From Erythrobacter sp. JK5 (GTDB lineage: Bacteria > Pseudomonadota > Alphaproteobacteria > Sphingomonadales > Sphingomonadaceae), in NCBI RefSeq assembly GCF_018205975.1, contig NZ_CP073577.1, positions 3,038,001-3,102,000 on the forward strand: a stretch of DNA of 64,000 bases, read 5' to 3'. Positions 1 to 9,739 of this stretch are shown piece by piece. Position 1 is the first letter of the stretch, and each line of letters begins with the position of its first letter. Below the pieces are notes generated by a model. It was not told the origin of the DNA. It was given only the letters and a program-made list of their open reading frames with translations, and searched no databases. The position numbers were made by a program, and so were the translations under genes.

Positions 1-1
1 A

Positions 2-808
2 GCTGGCACCGCCCGACTGTTGCCCTATCGAACGATCGCCGAAGACAAGCTCATCAGCGCAAAGAACCGCTTCTATCCAGGACAGGTTCTTTACTCCAAA
101 ATCCGACCGTATCTGAAGAAAGCCGTAATTGTTGACTTTGACGGTGCTTGTAGCGCAGACATGTACCCAATCAGCGTCCGGTCGGGACTTAATCCGAGAT
201 ACTTGCTGTATTGGCTGATCAGTGACGACTTCGCGCAGTTCTCCGCCCGCCACGAAGGACGGACAGTGCTCCCAAAAATCAATCAAAAAGCGTTGAACGC
301 GACGCCCTTTCCTCTGCCGCCCCTAGAGGATCAAACCGAAGTGGTGAGGCGCATCGAGTCCGCCTTTGGCTGGCTTGATCGTCTTGCGAATGAACATGCT
401 GTGGCTGCAAAGCTCCTCCCGAAGTTGGACGGAGCCATTCTAGCGAAAGCGTTCAGGGGCGAATTAGTGCCCCAAGACCCGAGCGATGAACCAGCCAGCG
501 CGCTGCTGGAGCGGGTCTCCGTTGAGCGGGCTGAGAGGGCAGCCAGCGCCCGCACCCGGAAATCAAATACAAAGAAGGACCGAGCTATGGTCGCGAAGCC
601 AGTGTCTACCCGAGATCAGCTCCTGGATGACTGCAAGAATTGGCCAGCATCCGGTCTGACATACGAAGATGTCGCGAAGCGTGTGACCCGTCCCTACCAT
701 GAAATGCGCGAAGCTTTGTTTGAGCTTCTCTCAGAAGCAAAGCCGCAGATCGTCCAGGCTTTCGATCCTGATCGGGAAATGCTCGTGTTACAGCGAGCCG
801 CTGCATGA
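2..808 (+). CDS. hsdS: Type I restriction-modification specificity subunit HsdS, C-terminal part
   Basis: C-terminal portion of a type I restriction-modification S subunit, which directs the HsdM/HsdR complex to its bipartite DNA target. The frame is open to the first bases of the window, so the N-terminal recognition domain lies outside. Visible are the end of a target recognition domain (LPKINQKALNATPFPLPP), then the long spacer helix (RRIESAFGWLDRLANE) and the family-typical LDGAILAKAFRGELVPQDP segment. About 70 further residues after this segment (from MVAKPVSTRDQ) form a small extra C-terminal domain of unknown role. Its stop overlaps the next ATG by 4 bases (ATGA), so it is probably translationally coupled to the ATPase. 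HsdM and HsdR would be expected upstream. Confidence 0.9.
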   Translation, partial: AGTARLLPYRTIAEDKLISAKNRFYPGQVLYSKIRPYLKKAVIVDFDGACSADMYPISVRSGLNPRYLLYWLISDDFAQFSARHEGRTVLPKINQKALNATPFPLPPLEDQTEVVRRIESAFGWLDRLANEHAVAAKLLPKLDGAILAKAFRGELVPQDPSDEPASALLERVSVERAERAASARTRKSNTKKDRAMVAKPVSTRDQLLDDCKNWPASGLTYEDVAKRVTRPYHEMREALFELLSEAKPQIVQAFDPDREMLVLQRAAA

Positions 809-2405
809 GGCTGAAGCGCCTTAAAGTCTTGCACACGGTCGGCAGCGGCGGGTTGCTTGACGGGCTAGAGGTATGGCTTGAACGCCCATCGAGCGCGAAT
901 GAGCATTTGGCTCCATTGTGTCTTCTGGGGCCGAATGGTTCGGGTAAGTCTCAGTTTCTCCAGCTGGTCGCGGAGATATTCCAGGCGGCATGGCATCAAT
1001 GCAGTCCCAGCGAAGAACGGAAATCGTCGAACAGCGAAGTTCTGTTCGAAGTCGATTATCAAATCCGTTCGTCGGAATCAGACGGACCGGTCGACGTCAA
1101 GTTGTCCCGCAAGAAGCAGGGAAAATCAGCAGGCCCTATTGTAATGGAGAGAGCCACCCCAGATGGGTGGGTGGCTGTGGATTCGGAGACAGCCGAGTTC
1201 GGGTCACTCTTACCGTCGCTTTTGATCGGCTACACCTCGGGCGACAACGAAACGCTAAGCATGCCCTTTCTTCTCAGCCGTGCTGGCTACGCAGATGGTG
1301 TAGCCAACGCCGCGTTGCAGGAAGCAGAGTTGCCGCCTGACAACCGAATGCTTCTAATCGACTACGGGACTAATCTTGAGGTTCTGTTTGCGAACTTGAT
1401 GCTGAGCAGCGCCACTTCTCGCAAGGCCATACTTGAGCATGCCCCCTTCGCGATATCGCCTCTTGCCGATGTGTGGTCCGGCTTGCGCATTCTGCCGCAC
1501 CCAGTGCTCCTCCGAAGGCGGCAAAACGCAGCGGACGGAAAGGCATCCAGCTAACAACCGAGCTCGAACAAACGCTGGATAGATTGAAGCGTTCAGCTAC
1601 GTGCTGGTCAGTCGACGAAAAAACCGAAACCTATACCTTCGATTATCTCGTCAGTGATGCGACTCGGGAAGCCTTCTCCCATTTTTTCAAAGACACCTTG
1701 GGCCTTTACCGGGCACTACATAAGTTCGCCCTGCTGAATGACCTTGCGATCCCACGTCCAGCGCGTCTGCGCCTAGAAAGAGCAGTGCGTGAGAGGCGTT
1801 TCGCTTCCCGCTTGCCGGAACCGCAGCAAGAAGATCTGGTCTTCGGGTTCGAAGAGGTCCGCTTCCATTCGACGTCCAGATCCAAGTCAGCTGATGTCGT
1901 AGACTACGTCTCATTGTCGGATGGCGAACACCAGCAGGCCCTCGTCCTCGGCCTCTTTTCAATGATCCGCGAACACAATTCGCTCTTCATACTCGACGAG
2001 CCCGAATCCCACTTCAATCCTCAATGGCGTATCAAGTTCGCCCAACGACTCCTCGAATTGCCCGGTAAGCGCGGGGATCAGGAAGTGATCCTCACGTCGC
2101 ATGCGCCATTTGTCCCGGCCGATCTGTCCCGTGAGCAGGTACTCATCTTCTCCCGCAAAGGGGCTGATCTCGAGGTCGCCAATCCGAACATGGAAACGTT
2201 TGGGGCGAATTTCGATCGCATTCTCGAGCACTGTTTCGGCGTTCAGCCACCAATCTCGCAGATGGCGCGTGACGAGATCGAGAACCTGCTCGAAAGCGAT
2301 GACATCGCCACGCTAGAAGCGGCGCTGCCTCGATTGGGCGCGTCGGTTGAAAAGTCTTTCGTGGCTGACCGGCTTAGACAATTGAAAAAGGGGGCAGCAA
2401 AATAG
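805..2405 (+). pseudogene. Restriction-associated RecF-like AAA ATPase, split by a frameshift
   Basis: SMC/RecF-like AAA ATPase of the kind found next to type I restriction loci and in Septu-like ATPase plus HNH pairs. The first frame (805-1554) carries the N-terminal strand and Walker A (GPNGSGKSQ, about residue 43). A second frame (open from 1473 to 2405) carries the signature-like LSDGEHQQALVLG, Walker B with the DEPE box (LFILDEPESHFNP) and the switch histidine region (LTSHAPF). Neither frame alone is a complete ATPase, while joined they give about 530 residues, normal for the family. The break maps near 1470-1476, where removing one TG from TGTGTGG restores a smooth protein (ADVVRLAHSAAP). 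This may be a true inactivating mutation or an assembly error. No classical slippery heptamer is seen. Confidence 0.8.
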
Positions 2406-3490
2406 TGCTGTTCTCGTACTCGCCCGACGGGTTCCAAGACAATTGGCTACACGAAACTCTGATTGTGATCCTCGAAGTCGATCTGGACAGGATGGCCAAC
2501 GGAGAGCCTCGCCTTCCTTGGCCTGATTGCATTCCAGAGGAGAAACGCACTGTTCTGCGTCGGCGCTACGGAATCAGGAATAGGCGAGCGACGCTGCTAG
2601 ACGCGCTGGACGCACTACAGCCGCAACAACGCGAGGCGGTTCGGGGCGCGATGGTCAGGCAGAACGCTCTGCCAGGCCTGTTTCACGACGGTCAGCCCTG
2701 TCTGTGCATCACCGACCTTCCAGCGACGGTGCGCGAGCCCATCAAAGACCTTTTTGCTTTCGCCTTTGATATTCTCGCCGATCTCGGCCTGCGAGATGAA
2801 AACTACAAACGCATCTACGACGCTCTGCGATACAAGGTTTGTGCTTTCTGCGGTGTCGAGGTCTTGGATGCGCCAGGGCAAAAGCGAGAAGCGTTGGACC
2901 ACTTTCTTCCGATCGCAACATACCCATTCGCTGGCTCGAACTTTCGCAACCTCTCACCGATGGGAACCAAGTGCAACTCCCGTTACAAAGGCACACAGAA
3001 CGTCCTCGTTGATCCCCAAACAGGAAATAGGCGCAGTTGTGCTGATCCATTCGATAGCCCGAACCTCAGTATCTCGCTCAATGACAGTCGCCCGTTCGAG
3101 GGCGACAAGGTGGGCCCGATCACATGTCCGGATTGGCGCATTCAGTGGAATGGCGGCGACGCAGATAATGTCGATACGTGGGAGACCGTCTTCAACATTG
3201 CCGCGAGATACCGTGCTTCAACGCTAAATCCCCATTTCCGAGATTGGGTCGATCACTTTTCCGACTGGGCTTCAAGGAAACCCGATTCCGCTGACAGTCC
3301 AGCGAGCCTTCGCAGCACGCTAAATGAGTTCGCAATGGCAGTGGTCCCTGAAGGACTTGCTGAAGCAGCGTTTCTGAAAAGAGCAACAATTCTGATGCTG
3401 GAGCAGCGGTGCGACGAAGGCGAAGAAGGCGAGCGGATTTTCGAATGGCTGAGCGGGCTGATCAGGGAGCGGCAAGCTTTGACGGCTTGA
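2405..3490 (+). CDS. HNH endonuclease partner of the AAA ATPase
   Basis: Putative HNH nuclease of 361 residues. It starts at a GTG that shares one base with the TAG of the ATPase, so the two are co-translated. The HNH/treble-clef core lies around residues 140-205: CAFCGVEV, then EALDHFLPIATYPF (the catalytic DH), then NLSPMGTKCNSRYKG with an N and a C-N pair. The N-terminal 130 residues are mostly helical and unrecognised. ATPase plus HNH pairs act as anti-phage effectors (Septu PtuA/PtuB is the known example), and here the pair is fused to a type I restriction operon. Its own reading frame is intact even though the ATPase frame is broken. Assignment to Septu proper is inference; the HNH call is firm. 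Confidence 0.8.
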   Translation: MLFSYSPDGFQDNWLHETLIVILEVDLDRMANGEPRLPWPDCIPEEKRTVLRRRYGIRNRRATLLDALDALQPQQREAVRGAMVRQNALPGLFHDGQPCLCITDLPATVREPIKDLFAFAFDILADLGLRDENYKRIYDALRYKVCAFCGVEVLDAPGQKREALDHFLPIATYPFAGSNFRNLSPMGTKCNSRYKGTQNVLVDPQTGNRRSCADPFDSPNLSISLNDSRPFEGDKVGPITCPDWRIQWNGGDADNVDTWETVFNIAARYRASTLNPHFRDWVDHFSDWASRKPDSADSPASLRSTLNEFAMAVVPEGLAEAAFLKRATILMLEQRCDEGEEGERIFEWLSGLIRERQALTA

Positions 3491-3494
3491 TACT

Positions 3495-4379
3495 TCAACC
3501 GCTTTGATCACTCAGATAGTCAGCTGCCTTGGCCGCCGCGCTAGCGGCGGTGAAGATTGCCCGATTGTCGGCCTTGAGCACCTTCAGCCAGCTCGCGAGG
3601 TAGCTGGCGTGATCCGGGCGCGGGCTGGTGGAAAGGCCAAGATCGCCGCAAAGGAAGGCTGAACCAAGCTCGGCCACAAGTTCTTCCATGGCATAGGCAT
3701 CGTCACCGAACCGTTTCCCAAACGTTCGCGCAAGGCGGTGATCAGCGCCAGACCAATGGACGAGCTCGTGCAGCAAGGTGGCGTACCAGTTCTGCGCCGC
3801 ACTTCCGCTGGCGGTCGCGAAGCACCGCTCGCGGTCCGGCATGGTGATGGTGTCGGTCGAGGGCGTGTAGTGGGCGTTGTCGCCGTTGATGCGCACGGTG
3901 GCCCCCGTGGCAGAAACGAAAGCGTCCGCCTGCGGGATCGGGTCGAAGTCCTCGCCGTCTGGCACGTCGGGCATGGCGTAGCCTTCGACCTGGCTGGCGT
4001 TAAACACGTGCGAGGCCTGCGCGAAGATGCGGGTCGAGCTGTCCCTCTCCTCGGCTTGATCGTCATCGCGCTTGTCGAGTACCTTGTAGAACACAATGGG
4101 CGAAGCCTTCTCGCCCTTGCGGACCTGAGCGCCAAGTGACTGCCACTGGCGATAAGTCGCCCAGAAGCCATGTCCGAAGTCCTGCGCTTCGGCACTGGCC
4201 CAGAGGGCGAGGACGTTGACACCGCGATAGGCTTTCCCAGTCGCAGCATTCACGGGGCGCGAAAGCGGCGCGGTGCTGCGATGCCAAGGGAGCGAGAACT
4301 TGTTGGTGCCGCGTTCAAGGGCGGCGATGATCTGGTCGGTGATCGTAGCGTAGATGCTGGCGGTTGTGGTGCTGGCCAT
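3495..4379 (-). CDS. ardC: ArdC-family antirestriction protein (ssDNA-binding zinc metallopeptidase)
   Basis: A 294-residue ArdC-type protein: N-terminal ssDNA-binding domain (about residues 5-130, with SLPWHR and RGVNVLALW motifs) followed by a metallopeptidase-like domain with zinc motif HELVHWSGADHR (about residue 217) and a downstream glutamate in EELVAELGSAFLCGDLG. ArdC proteins travel with conjugative elements and protect incoming single-stranded DNA from host restriction. It is the last gene of the minus-strand transfer module, 220 bp after the relaxase, and converges on the HNH gene with only 4 bp between stop codons. A type I restriction locus beside an antirestriction gene is typical of mobile element cargo. 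Confidence 0.92.
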   Translation of the reverse strand: MASTTTASIYATITDQIIAALERGTNKFSLPWHRSTAPLSRPVNAATGKAYRGVNVLALWASAEAQDFGHGFWATYRQWQSLGAQVRKGEKASPIVFYKVLDKRDDDQAEERDSSTRIFAQASHVFNASQVEGYAMPDVPDGEDFDPIPQADAFVSATGATVRINGDNAHYTPSTDTITMPDRERCFATASGSAAQNWYATLLHELVHWSGADHRLARTFGKRFGDDAYAMEELVAELGSAFLCGDLGLSTSPRPDHASYLASWLKVLKADNRAIFTAASAAAKAADYLSDQSG

Positions 4380-4599
4380 GGTGAAAATCCTTCGTCCATT
4401 CGTTGGGAACGCGGATGAAGGGACGGGCCGGATTGGCCGGGCGGGTCAGCGGCTACGCGGAACAGCCAACACGGGAGGGCTTCAGCCCGAATGAAGCGGG
4501 CAGGCTGTTGATCCGCCCGGCACGGCCTGTCGAAGAGGAGCAGTTCATTCCAACGGCAGGACGGAGGACTCCATGGCCTGCCACCGCCAAGGCTTTTGA

Positions 4600-7347
4600 T
4601 CAGCCCAGACCGGCACCCATCGCCTTTGACTTGCTGACCTCTGGCGTGCTCGCAGCCATAGCCGTCTGCTTCTCGCCTGCGCGTTCGTAGATCGCGCGGA
4701 CAAGCCGGTCCTTGTCGTCGGTGACAACCACAGCCTCGGCCTTGGCGCGTGACAGAGCGACATAGAGCATCTTCTGGTCGACCAGATTGGTGGAACGGCT
4801 ATCGGCGTGGATCAGGACGCGCTCGGCGGTCTGGCCCTGGGCGGCGTGTACAGTCTGGACGTAGGCATGGCGTAAATGGGTGTCGCGAGGATCGGAGAGA
4901 TTGAGCTTTTGCTCACGCCCATTGGCAAGCTTTAGCGTTACCTTTCCACGGTCCAAATCGATACGGGTGACGGTTCCGCCAAGGCCATTGACCCGCCCCG
5001 TTTCCCGGTCGTTGCGCGTGAACTGCATGCGGTCGCCGGTGCGGAGTTCCATCGACTTGGGCTCGAACACCTCTGATTTTCCTGACCCCCACTGGCGGGG
5101 ATGCCAGTCAACTGACCTTCCATCGCGGCCTTCGAGGGCAATCCGCCCGCGTTGGGGATCGACGGCGGCAATCGCGAAGCTCTCGCCCTGGCGCACGCCC
5201 TTGGCGGCATAATCGCGGCTGAACCGGACAACATCGCCTATGGCATAGCTTGCCGCCTCGCGAGCTTCGGCACGCGTGAGACCTTTCGCCTCAAGCGCTT
5301 CAAACCGTAACGCGTCCGCCGAAAGCTCGCCGCGCTCGGCCAGCTTTGTGCGGATCATGCCGGTTAGCCTGTCGCGACCTTCACGCGATGGCTCGATGAC
5401 CAGCGTTCGCGAGCGCTCTGCTGGCAACAGGGCCAGATAGTGCCGGGCCATCGCCCCAAGGCGCTCATCTGCCGTTGCGCCTTCGATCACCTTGCCACCG
5501 CCACGTTCCAGCGCGGCCAGCGCCTTCCCTGCATGACCCTCGATTGAGGCCATAATCGCTTCGCGGGTGTCGGCATTGGTCTGCCTGACCACCTCGGCAA
5601 GCTTTGCAGTTGCCATGCCTGCCTGCTGCAACTGGGCGAAGGCTGCGCCAGCATCGACTGAACCGATCTGCTTCACATCGCCGACCAGTACGAGCCTGGC
5701 TCCGGCCTTGTCGGCACGGATCATGAGCTTCGTCATGTCATGCGCCGACAGCATCGAGGCCTCATCGACAATCCAGACGGCCTCCTTGCCTGACTTCTTC
5801 GCTTCCGGTGCGAGCAAATGCCGTGCCACCGTATCGCCTCGCAAACCGAGCGCTTCGCCGAGAACCGTTGCTGCCGCTGCGGTCGGCGCAAGCGCGGTAA
5901 CCGCAAGCCCGTGACGCTGTGCCTCGCGCGCGTAGGTGGCGAGAACTGTGGTGGTCTTGGCAGTCCCGGCATATCCTTGGACGGCAGCAATGCGATCCCG
6001 CGAGGTAAGTAGGCCTGCTGTCGCTCGCTTCTGGTCCTCTGTCCAGGCATAGCCGGATCGGGCCGACCGCCGTGCAGCTCGTTCGATGGTCCGCGCTGCC
6101 GCCACCGGAGTGGCGAGCGATTTCGCCATGCCGCGCCCGGCTTCCTCCTGGCGCAACATGGTTCGCTCGGTGTCGATGGCCTGCAGGGTGGTGAACCCTG
6201 CAAACTCCGCCCCGCGCCGGTCAAGGAAAGAGCGCGGGACAAGCTCGCCGCGATCTCCGGCCTCGGCGATCGCTGCACCGATAGCGCCGTGCCCGGTTTT
6301 GCCAAAAGCAAAGTCTCCGGCTTCGCGCGCAAGTGTGCTGGCCGAAAATACGGCCTCTCGTTCGGACAGCTTGGCAGCGGCCCATTTCACCGCCTGCCGT
6401 GCCAGCAATTCAGGACTGGCTGTGGCTTCGCTGCTCTTGGTCCGCTCTCTCGCTTCACTGATCAGCCTGTCTCGCGCCGCCTTGTCGAACCCGCTGGCAT
6501 TGGCAGTCGCCCGCCATTCGGCGCGCATGGTGCGATGATCCGTACTGATCTTGGCTTCCCGCGTATCGAGCGCGGCAATCTGCTTTTCGGAGGCGCTTGC
6601 TTGCTCGCGGCTCGTTCCGCGCTCGGCAAGCCGGGCATCGATTGCTGCGGTGCGCTGGCTAAGCGCATCAATAGCCTTATCCGGAACGCCTGCGATCTCG
6701 AACAGCGAGTCCTTGGCCATCTCGATCCGGTAGCCCAGCGCGGCAACGCCATGCGCCAGTTCCTGCCGGTAGATCGCGCCGATCTCCTTCTGGAGCTGGT
6801 AGAAGGCGCGCGGCTCAAGGCTGCGCCAGTTGCCATCCTTGTCCTGCGTCGCGTTGAGGATAACGCCGTGGGTGTGCAACTGCGGGTCCTGTGCCCTGCT
6901 TGTGGCATGGCGAAAGGTGGCAATGGCGAGATTGCCGGTCTCCTCGCGCCGGACCTCGCCGCCCTGCCTGATCCGCGTTGCCGCCATGTGCCTTTCGACA
7001 TGGGCAAGTGCAACTTTCACAGCCGCGCCATGCGCCTTGATCAGCCGCTTGTCTCCGGCAACCTCGGCCATGATCGATACCGACTTTGGCGCGGACAGGG
7101 TGATGTCCCAGCCTGGCCGGTGCTCGATCTTGCCATTGCGGGTGGTACCAAGCTGCTGCCTGGCAACGCGGCCTTCGAGCAATTCGGCAAACTGCTCGCG
7201 ATCGACCTCGCCCGACAGGCCGAGCTTCTCCGCTGCCTCGCCAAACCATTCGGACGGAGCCATTCCGCCTTTGGCATAGTAATCATCGGCTTCGTAGTAG
7301 CTCGCGGCCTGACCGGCACTCGACAGCGCCGAGACCGAGGCGACCAT
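4600..7347 (-). CDS. traA: MobF-family conjugative relaxase/helicase (TraA/TrwC type)
   Basis: A 915-residue relaxase that nicks oriT and unwinds the transferred strand. I chose the ATG at 7347 (MVASVSALSS) rather than an upstream start because it shares one base with the traD stop (TGATG) and places the catalytic tyrosine cluster YYEADDYY at residues 17-24, as usual for MobF. The HUH-type motif DPQLHTHGVILN supplies the metal-binding histidines. The second half is a RecD/SF1 helicase with Walker A GYAGTAKTTT, Walker B-like WIVDEASMLS and a C-terminal UvrD-like motif ending in LYVALSRAK. Length is at the short end for TraA. No type IV secretion genes are present in the window, so the element may be mobilizable only. 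Confidence 0.93.
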   Translation of the reverse strand: MVASVSALSSAGQAASYYEADDYYAKGGMAPSEWFGEAAEKLGLSGEVDREQFAELLEGRVARQQLGTTRNGKIEHRPGWDITLSAPKSVSIMAEVAGDKRLIKAHGAAVKVALAHVERHMAATRIRQGGEVRREETGNLAIATFRHATSRAQDPQLHTHGVILNATQDKDGNWRSLEPRAFYQLQKEIGAIYRQELAHGVAALGYRIEMAKDSLFEIAGVPDKAIDALSQRTAAIDARLAERGTSREQASASEKQIAALDTREAKISTDHRTMRAEWRATANASGFDKAARDRLISEARERTKSSEATASPELLARQAVKWAAAKLSEREAVFSASTLAREAGDFAFGKTGHGAIGAAIAEAGDRGELVPRSFLDRRGAEFAGFTTLQAIDTERTMLRQEEAGRGMAKSLATPVAAARTIERAARRSARSGYAWTEDQKRATAGLLTSRDRIAAVQGYAGTAKTTTVLATYAREAQRHGLAVTALAPTAAAATVLGEALGLRGDTVARHLLAPEAKKSGKEAVWIVDEASMLSAHDMTKLMIRADKAGARLVLVGDVKQIGSVDAGAAFAQLQQAGMATAKLAEVVRQTNADTREAIMASIEGHAGKALAALERGGGKVIEGATADERLGAMARHYLALLPAERSRTLVIEPSREGRDRLTGMIRTKLAERGELSADALRFEALEAKGLTRAEAREAASYAIGDVVRFSRDYAAKGVRQGESFAIAAVDPQRGRIALEGRDGRSVDWHPRQWGSGKSEVFEPKSMELRTGDRMQFTRNDRETGRVNGLGGTVTRIDLDRGKVTLKLANGREQKLNLSDPRDTHLRHAYVQTVHAAQGQTAERVLIHADSRSTNLVDQKMLYVALSRAKAEAVVVTDDKDRLVRAIYERAGEKQTAMAASTPEVSKSKAMGAGLG

Positions 7348-9167
7348 CAGACGGGTCCCGGCTTCGCGTCGGGCTCTGCACCCTTCGCGATCTCGCTGAC
7401 CCGGCTCCACAGCGTGCCTGCCGGATCGCCTGGAACGTAAGCGGGCTGACGCGGCTCGCCGCGCCGGGTGATATGATCAGCGGTGAGACCGATGCGCGCG
7501 ACTGGCAGGCCATCGGGAAGCAGCAGATACCCCTGATGCGGGCTAAGGCGCAGTTCGCTTTCAAGCACGGCAGGACGGAATTGCCGCTGGGTCGCGATGG
7601 TCGTGCGCGGCACTTCGCTGCCAATCGACAGTGTGTCGGTGGCAACGCGCAATTCCACCTCGCACTGGCCGATGGTTTCGCTCGCCCACTTGCGCGTTTC
7701 CTGATCGACGGTTTGCAGGAACAGTTTGGTGTTGCAGCAGGCGAGCATGGCTTCGGCGATGTTCGCGCCATAGCGATTGCGCATCTGCCCGAGCGCCTGA
7801 AAAGTGAGCACGATCGCTGCGCCGAACTTGCGACCCTCTGGCAGCAGGCGGGCAAGGTTTTCGACGCGGGGCAGGTCGGCCAGCTCGTCGAGCACGAACC
7901 AGATGCGGCGGTCTGGCGAGGGCGACAGACCCAGCACCGCACTCGCCGCGCATTCGAGCCAGCATGCCATGAGTGGCTTGGACGCTTCGAAATAGTCTTC
8001 CTTGCGGGGGACGAAGATCCACGGCTTTGCACCCTCGCACTCATCCAGCTTCGCAATGGAATCGCGGAAATCGAAACGGTCCTCTCCCTCATCTTCGACC
8101 TTCAGGAACTGGATCAGGTTTGCCGCCTTGGCGAGCATGAACAGCACACTGCCAGTTGCGCGGTCGGCGTCATTGGCAAAGGTGCGGGCCGACGACGTAT
8201 GCCCCAACCATTCCTTCAGCTGCTCCTTGTCCTTGACCTGCAAGGCTTCGAGCAAAGCTTCGAGACTGCAGTTCTTTTCCGCCCAGAGCGAACGGATCAT
8301 GTTGGCGACAAGAATGCGGCTAGTTTCCAGCCAGACATCGTCATCCTGGCTGCTGGTTTCCGAGACTAGCTGGCGGGCTATCCGGTCCGCATCGGCGGGG
8401 TGCGATATCTCGTCGAAGGGCGTCCAGAAGGCGCAGCGCGCATCGAAGGGATTGAGGATGATATCCCCGCGCGCGGGGTTGTAATAGTGCGCGATGAACT
8501 CGCCCGATGTATCATAGACCAGCGCCGCTTCACCACGCCTCTCGATGCCATCAAGCATCTGGCGAAGTGCCGTGGTCTTGCCGCTGCCGGTGGTGCCGAG
8601 AAAGGCAAAGTGACGGGTCTCGATCCGGCGCGGAACGGGGACCGACCCGATGCGCAGGGCATTCGCGCCACAATACTGCGCAGTCTGCGAAGCTACGTCG
8701 TCTTCGCTTGCCAGTCGGGTCCCGCCAAGCACCCGGTCGGCCAGCGTATCCTTGCCTTGTGCAGACATGGTGCGTTGGATCAGCCAGACCGCGAGAACGC
8801 CAATGACGAGACCGAGGAACGCGCCTCCGCTCGATACCTTCACGGCTTTCCAGAGCGCGCCTTCAATGAATGGATCGCTGGCAAAGCCGGACGCGGAAAC
8901 GGTCCAGTGTTTGCCCTCCATCGAGACGTTCATCATCATGTCCTTGCCCGCCATTTCACCAAGCATGGCGAGCAGTTTTGCACCGAGGCACTGGCCTGCA
9001 ACCTTGAGCTCTGCGGGGAGCATCATGAACTGCGGCGCGATGATCGCCCCGGCTCCGGTTGAAACAAGGATCAGCTTCGAAAAGAAGCCGAAGCGCTGCT
9101 GCCATTGCGCCATGCGCACACGCCAGAGGGCATGTGCGCGGGTGACAAAATCTACTCCCATGGTCAT
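7347..9167 (-). CDS. traD: Type IV coupling protein TraD (VirD4/TrwB-like ATPase)
   Basis: A 606-residue coupling protein that links the relaxosome to a type IV secretion channel and pumps DNA. The N-terminus has two membrane segments (about residues 28-52 and 112-130), followed by the cytoplasmic motor with Walker A GTTGSGKTT (about residue 190), Walker B IWFVLDELADL and the following FQALGQMR region. The start ATG overlaps the stop of the preceding small gene (ATGA) and the stop overlaps the relaxase ATG, so three transfer genes are translationally chained. Family membership is clear from the TraD DNA-binding architecture. Confidence 0.93.
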   Translation of the reverse strand: MTMGVDFVTRAHALWRVRMAQWQQRFGFFSKLILVSTGAGAIIAPQFMMLPAELKVAGQCLGAKLLAMLGEMAGKDMMMNVSMEGKHWTVSASGFASDPFIEGALWKAVKVSSGGAFLGLVIGVLAVWLIQRTMSAQGKDTLADRVLGGTRLASEDDVASQTAQYCGANALRIGSVPVPRRIETRHFAFLGTTGSGKTTALRQMLDGIERRGEAALVYDTSGEFIAHYYNPARGDIILNPFDARCAFWTPFDEISHPADADRIARQLVSETSSQDDDVWLETSRILVANMIRSLWAEKNCSLEALLEALQVKDKEQLKEWLGHTSSARTFANDADRATGSVLFMLAKAANLIQFLKVEDEGEDRFDFRDSIAKLDECEGAKPWIFVPRKEDYFEASKPLMACWLECAASAVLGLSPSPDRRIWFVLDELADLPRVENLARLLPEGRKFGAAIVLTFQALGQMRNRYGANIAEAMLACCNTKLFLQTVDQETRKWASETIGQCEVELRVATDTLSIGSEVPRTTIATQRQFRPAVLESELRLSPHQGYLLLPDGLPVARIGLTADHITRRGEPRQPAYVPGDPAGTLWSRVSEIAKGAEPDAKPGPV

Positions 9168-9538
9168 GGCTCAATCTCCAGAGCAAGCGAGCGCTGCCGC
9201 TCGAATGCGGCGCGCGCTTCGGCTGCAATTGTCTCGTCGGATTTCTTCGTTCCCAGCGCTGTGTGGCGGGCGTAAGCGTAGGCCGCGCAGGCGGTGAACA
9301 GGGTGCGGTCAAGCACCCGTTCGACCTCCGCCAAGCGCTCCGATATTGCCCCGATCTCGCGCACCAGTTCGGCAAGATCGGTCTCCTTGTCGGTGCCGTG
9401 CAGGACCGAAAGAAAGCCCGCGTCGATCACTTTCAGGAGCATCGCATACTCCGACAATCCGCGCCGGTCGGCGATGCCGGACAACGACCGTGCCTGCGAA
9501 GGATTGAGGCGGATGGTGCGCTTGACATAGCTCGCCAT
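9164..9538 (-). CDS. Small relaxosome/mobilization accessory protein (ribbon-helix-helix-like)
   Basis: A 124-residue protein upstream of traD. The start is taken at ATG 9538 (MASYVKRTIRLNPSQ) because the N-terminus then resembles a ribbon-helix-helix DNA-binding strand and helix (VKRTIRLNPSQARSLSGIADRRG). Upstream codons in the same frame look non-coding. The central part is a coiled coil (ELVREIGAISERLAEVERVL). In MobF systems such as R388, a small RHH protein of this kind (TrwA-like) binds oriT and regulates the tra operon, and a candidate oriT lies immediately upstream here. The RHH assignment is by pattern only. Confidence 0.65.
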   Translation of the reverse strand: MASYVKRTIRLNPSQARSLSGIADRRGLSEYAMLLKVIDAGFLSVLHGTDKETDLAELVREIGAISERLAEVERVLDRTLFTACAAYAYARHTALGTKKSDETIAAEARAAFERQRSLALEIEP

Positions 9539-9654
9539 CACCACCTCCAGCGCGCGCTCGAAGCGCGCTCCGGAAATGGCAGAATTGCGAGGGTCTGAAC
9601 GCATTGCCTGAGCGAGCGCGCCATCCGCGCGCTCCAGAAACCGCAGAAATCCTT

Positions 9655-9735
9655 GAGGCACACGTGCGTGGGGTGTGTATGGAAGTTACGGGTCCGATAC
9701 GCAGTATCGTGGCCCCTTATTTCTCCAGTCTTTCT
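9655..9735. other. Candidate origin of transfer (oriT)
   Basis: Intergenic stretch between the relaxosome accessory gene and the next upstream gene. It holds a perfect 6-bp inverted repeat with a 3-base loop (CGATAC-GCA-GTATCG, 9695-9709), extended imperfectly by GGTC and GGCC, preceded by a GT-rich tract (GTGGGGTGTGTATGG, 9668-9682). In MobF systems oriT sits beside the trwA-like gene and has a short hairpin next to the nick site. Position and hairpin fit; the nick sequence itself cannot be identified here. Confidence 0.4.
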
Positions 9736-9739
9736 CCGG

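Noticed and set aside
1460-1520. Programmed ribosomal frameshift in the ATPase gene
   Set aside because: No X-XXY-YYZ slippery heptamer and no evident downstream hairpin; a dinucleotide insertion explains the break more simply.
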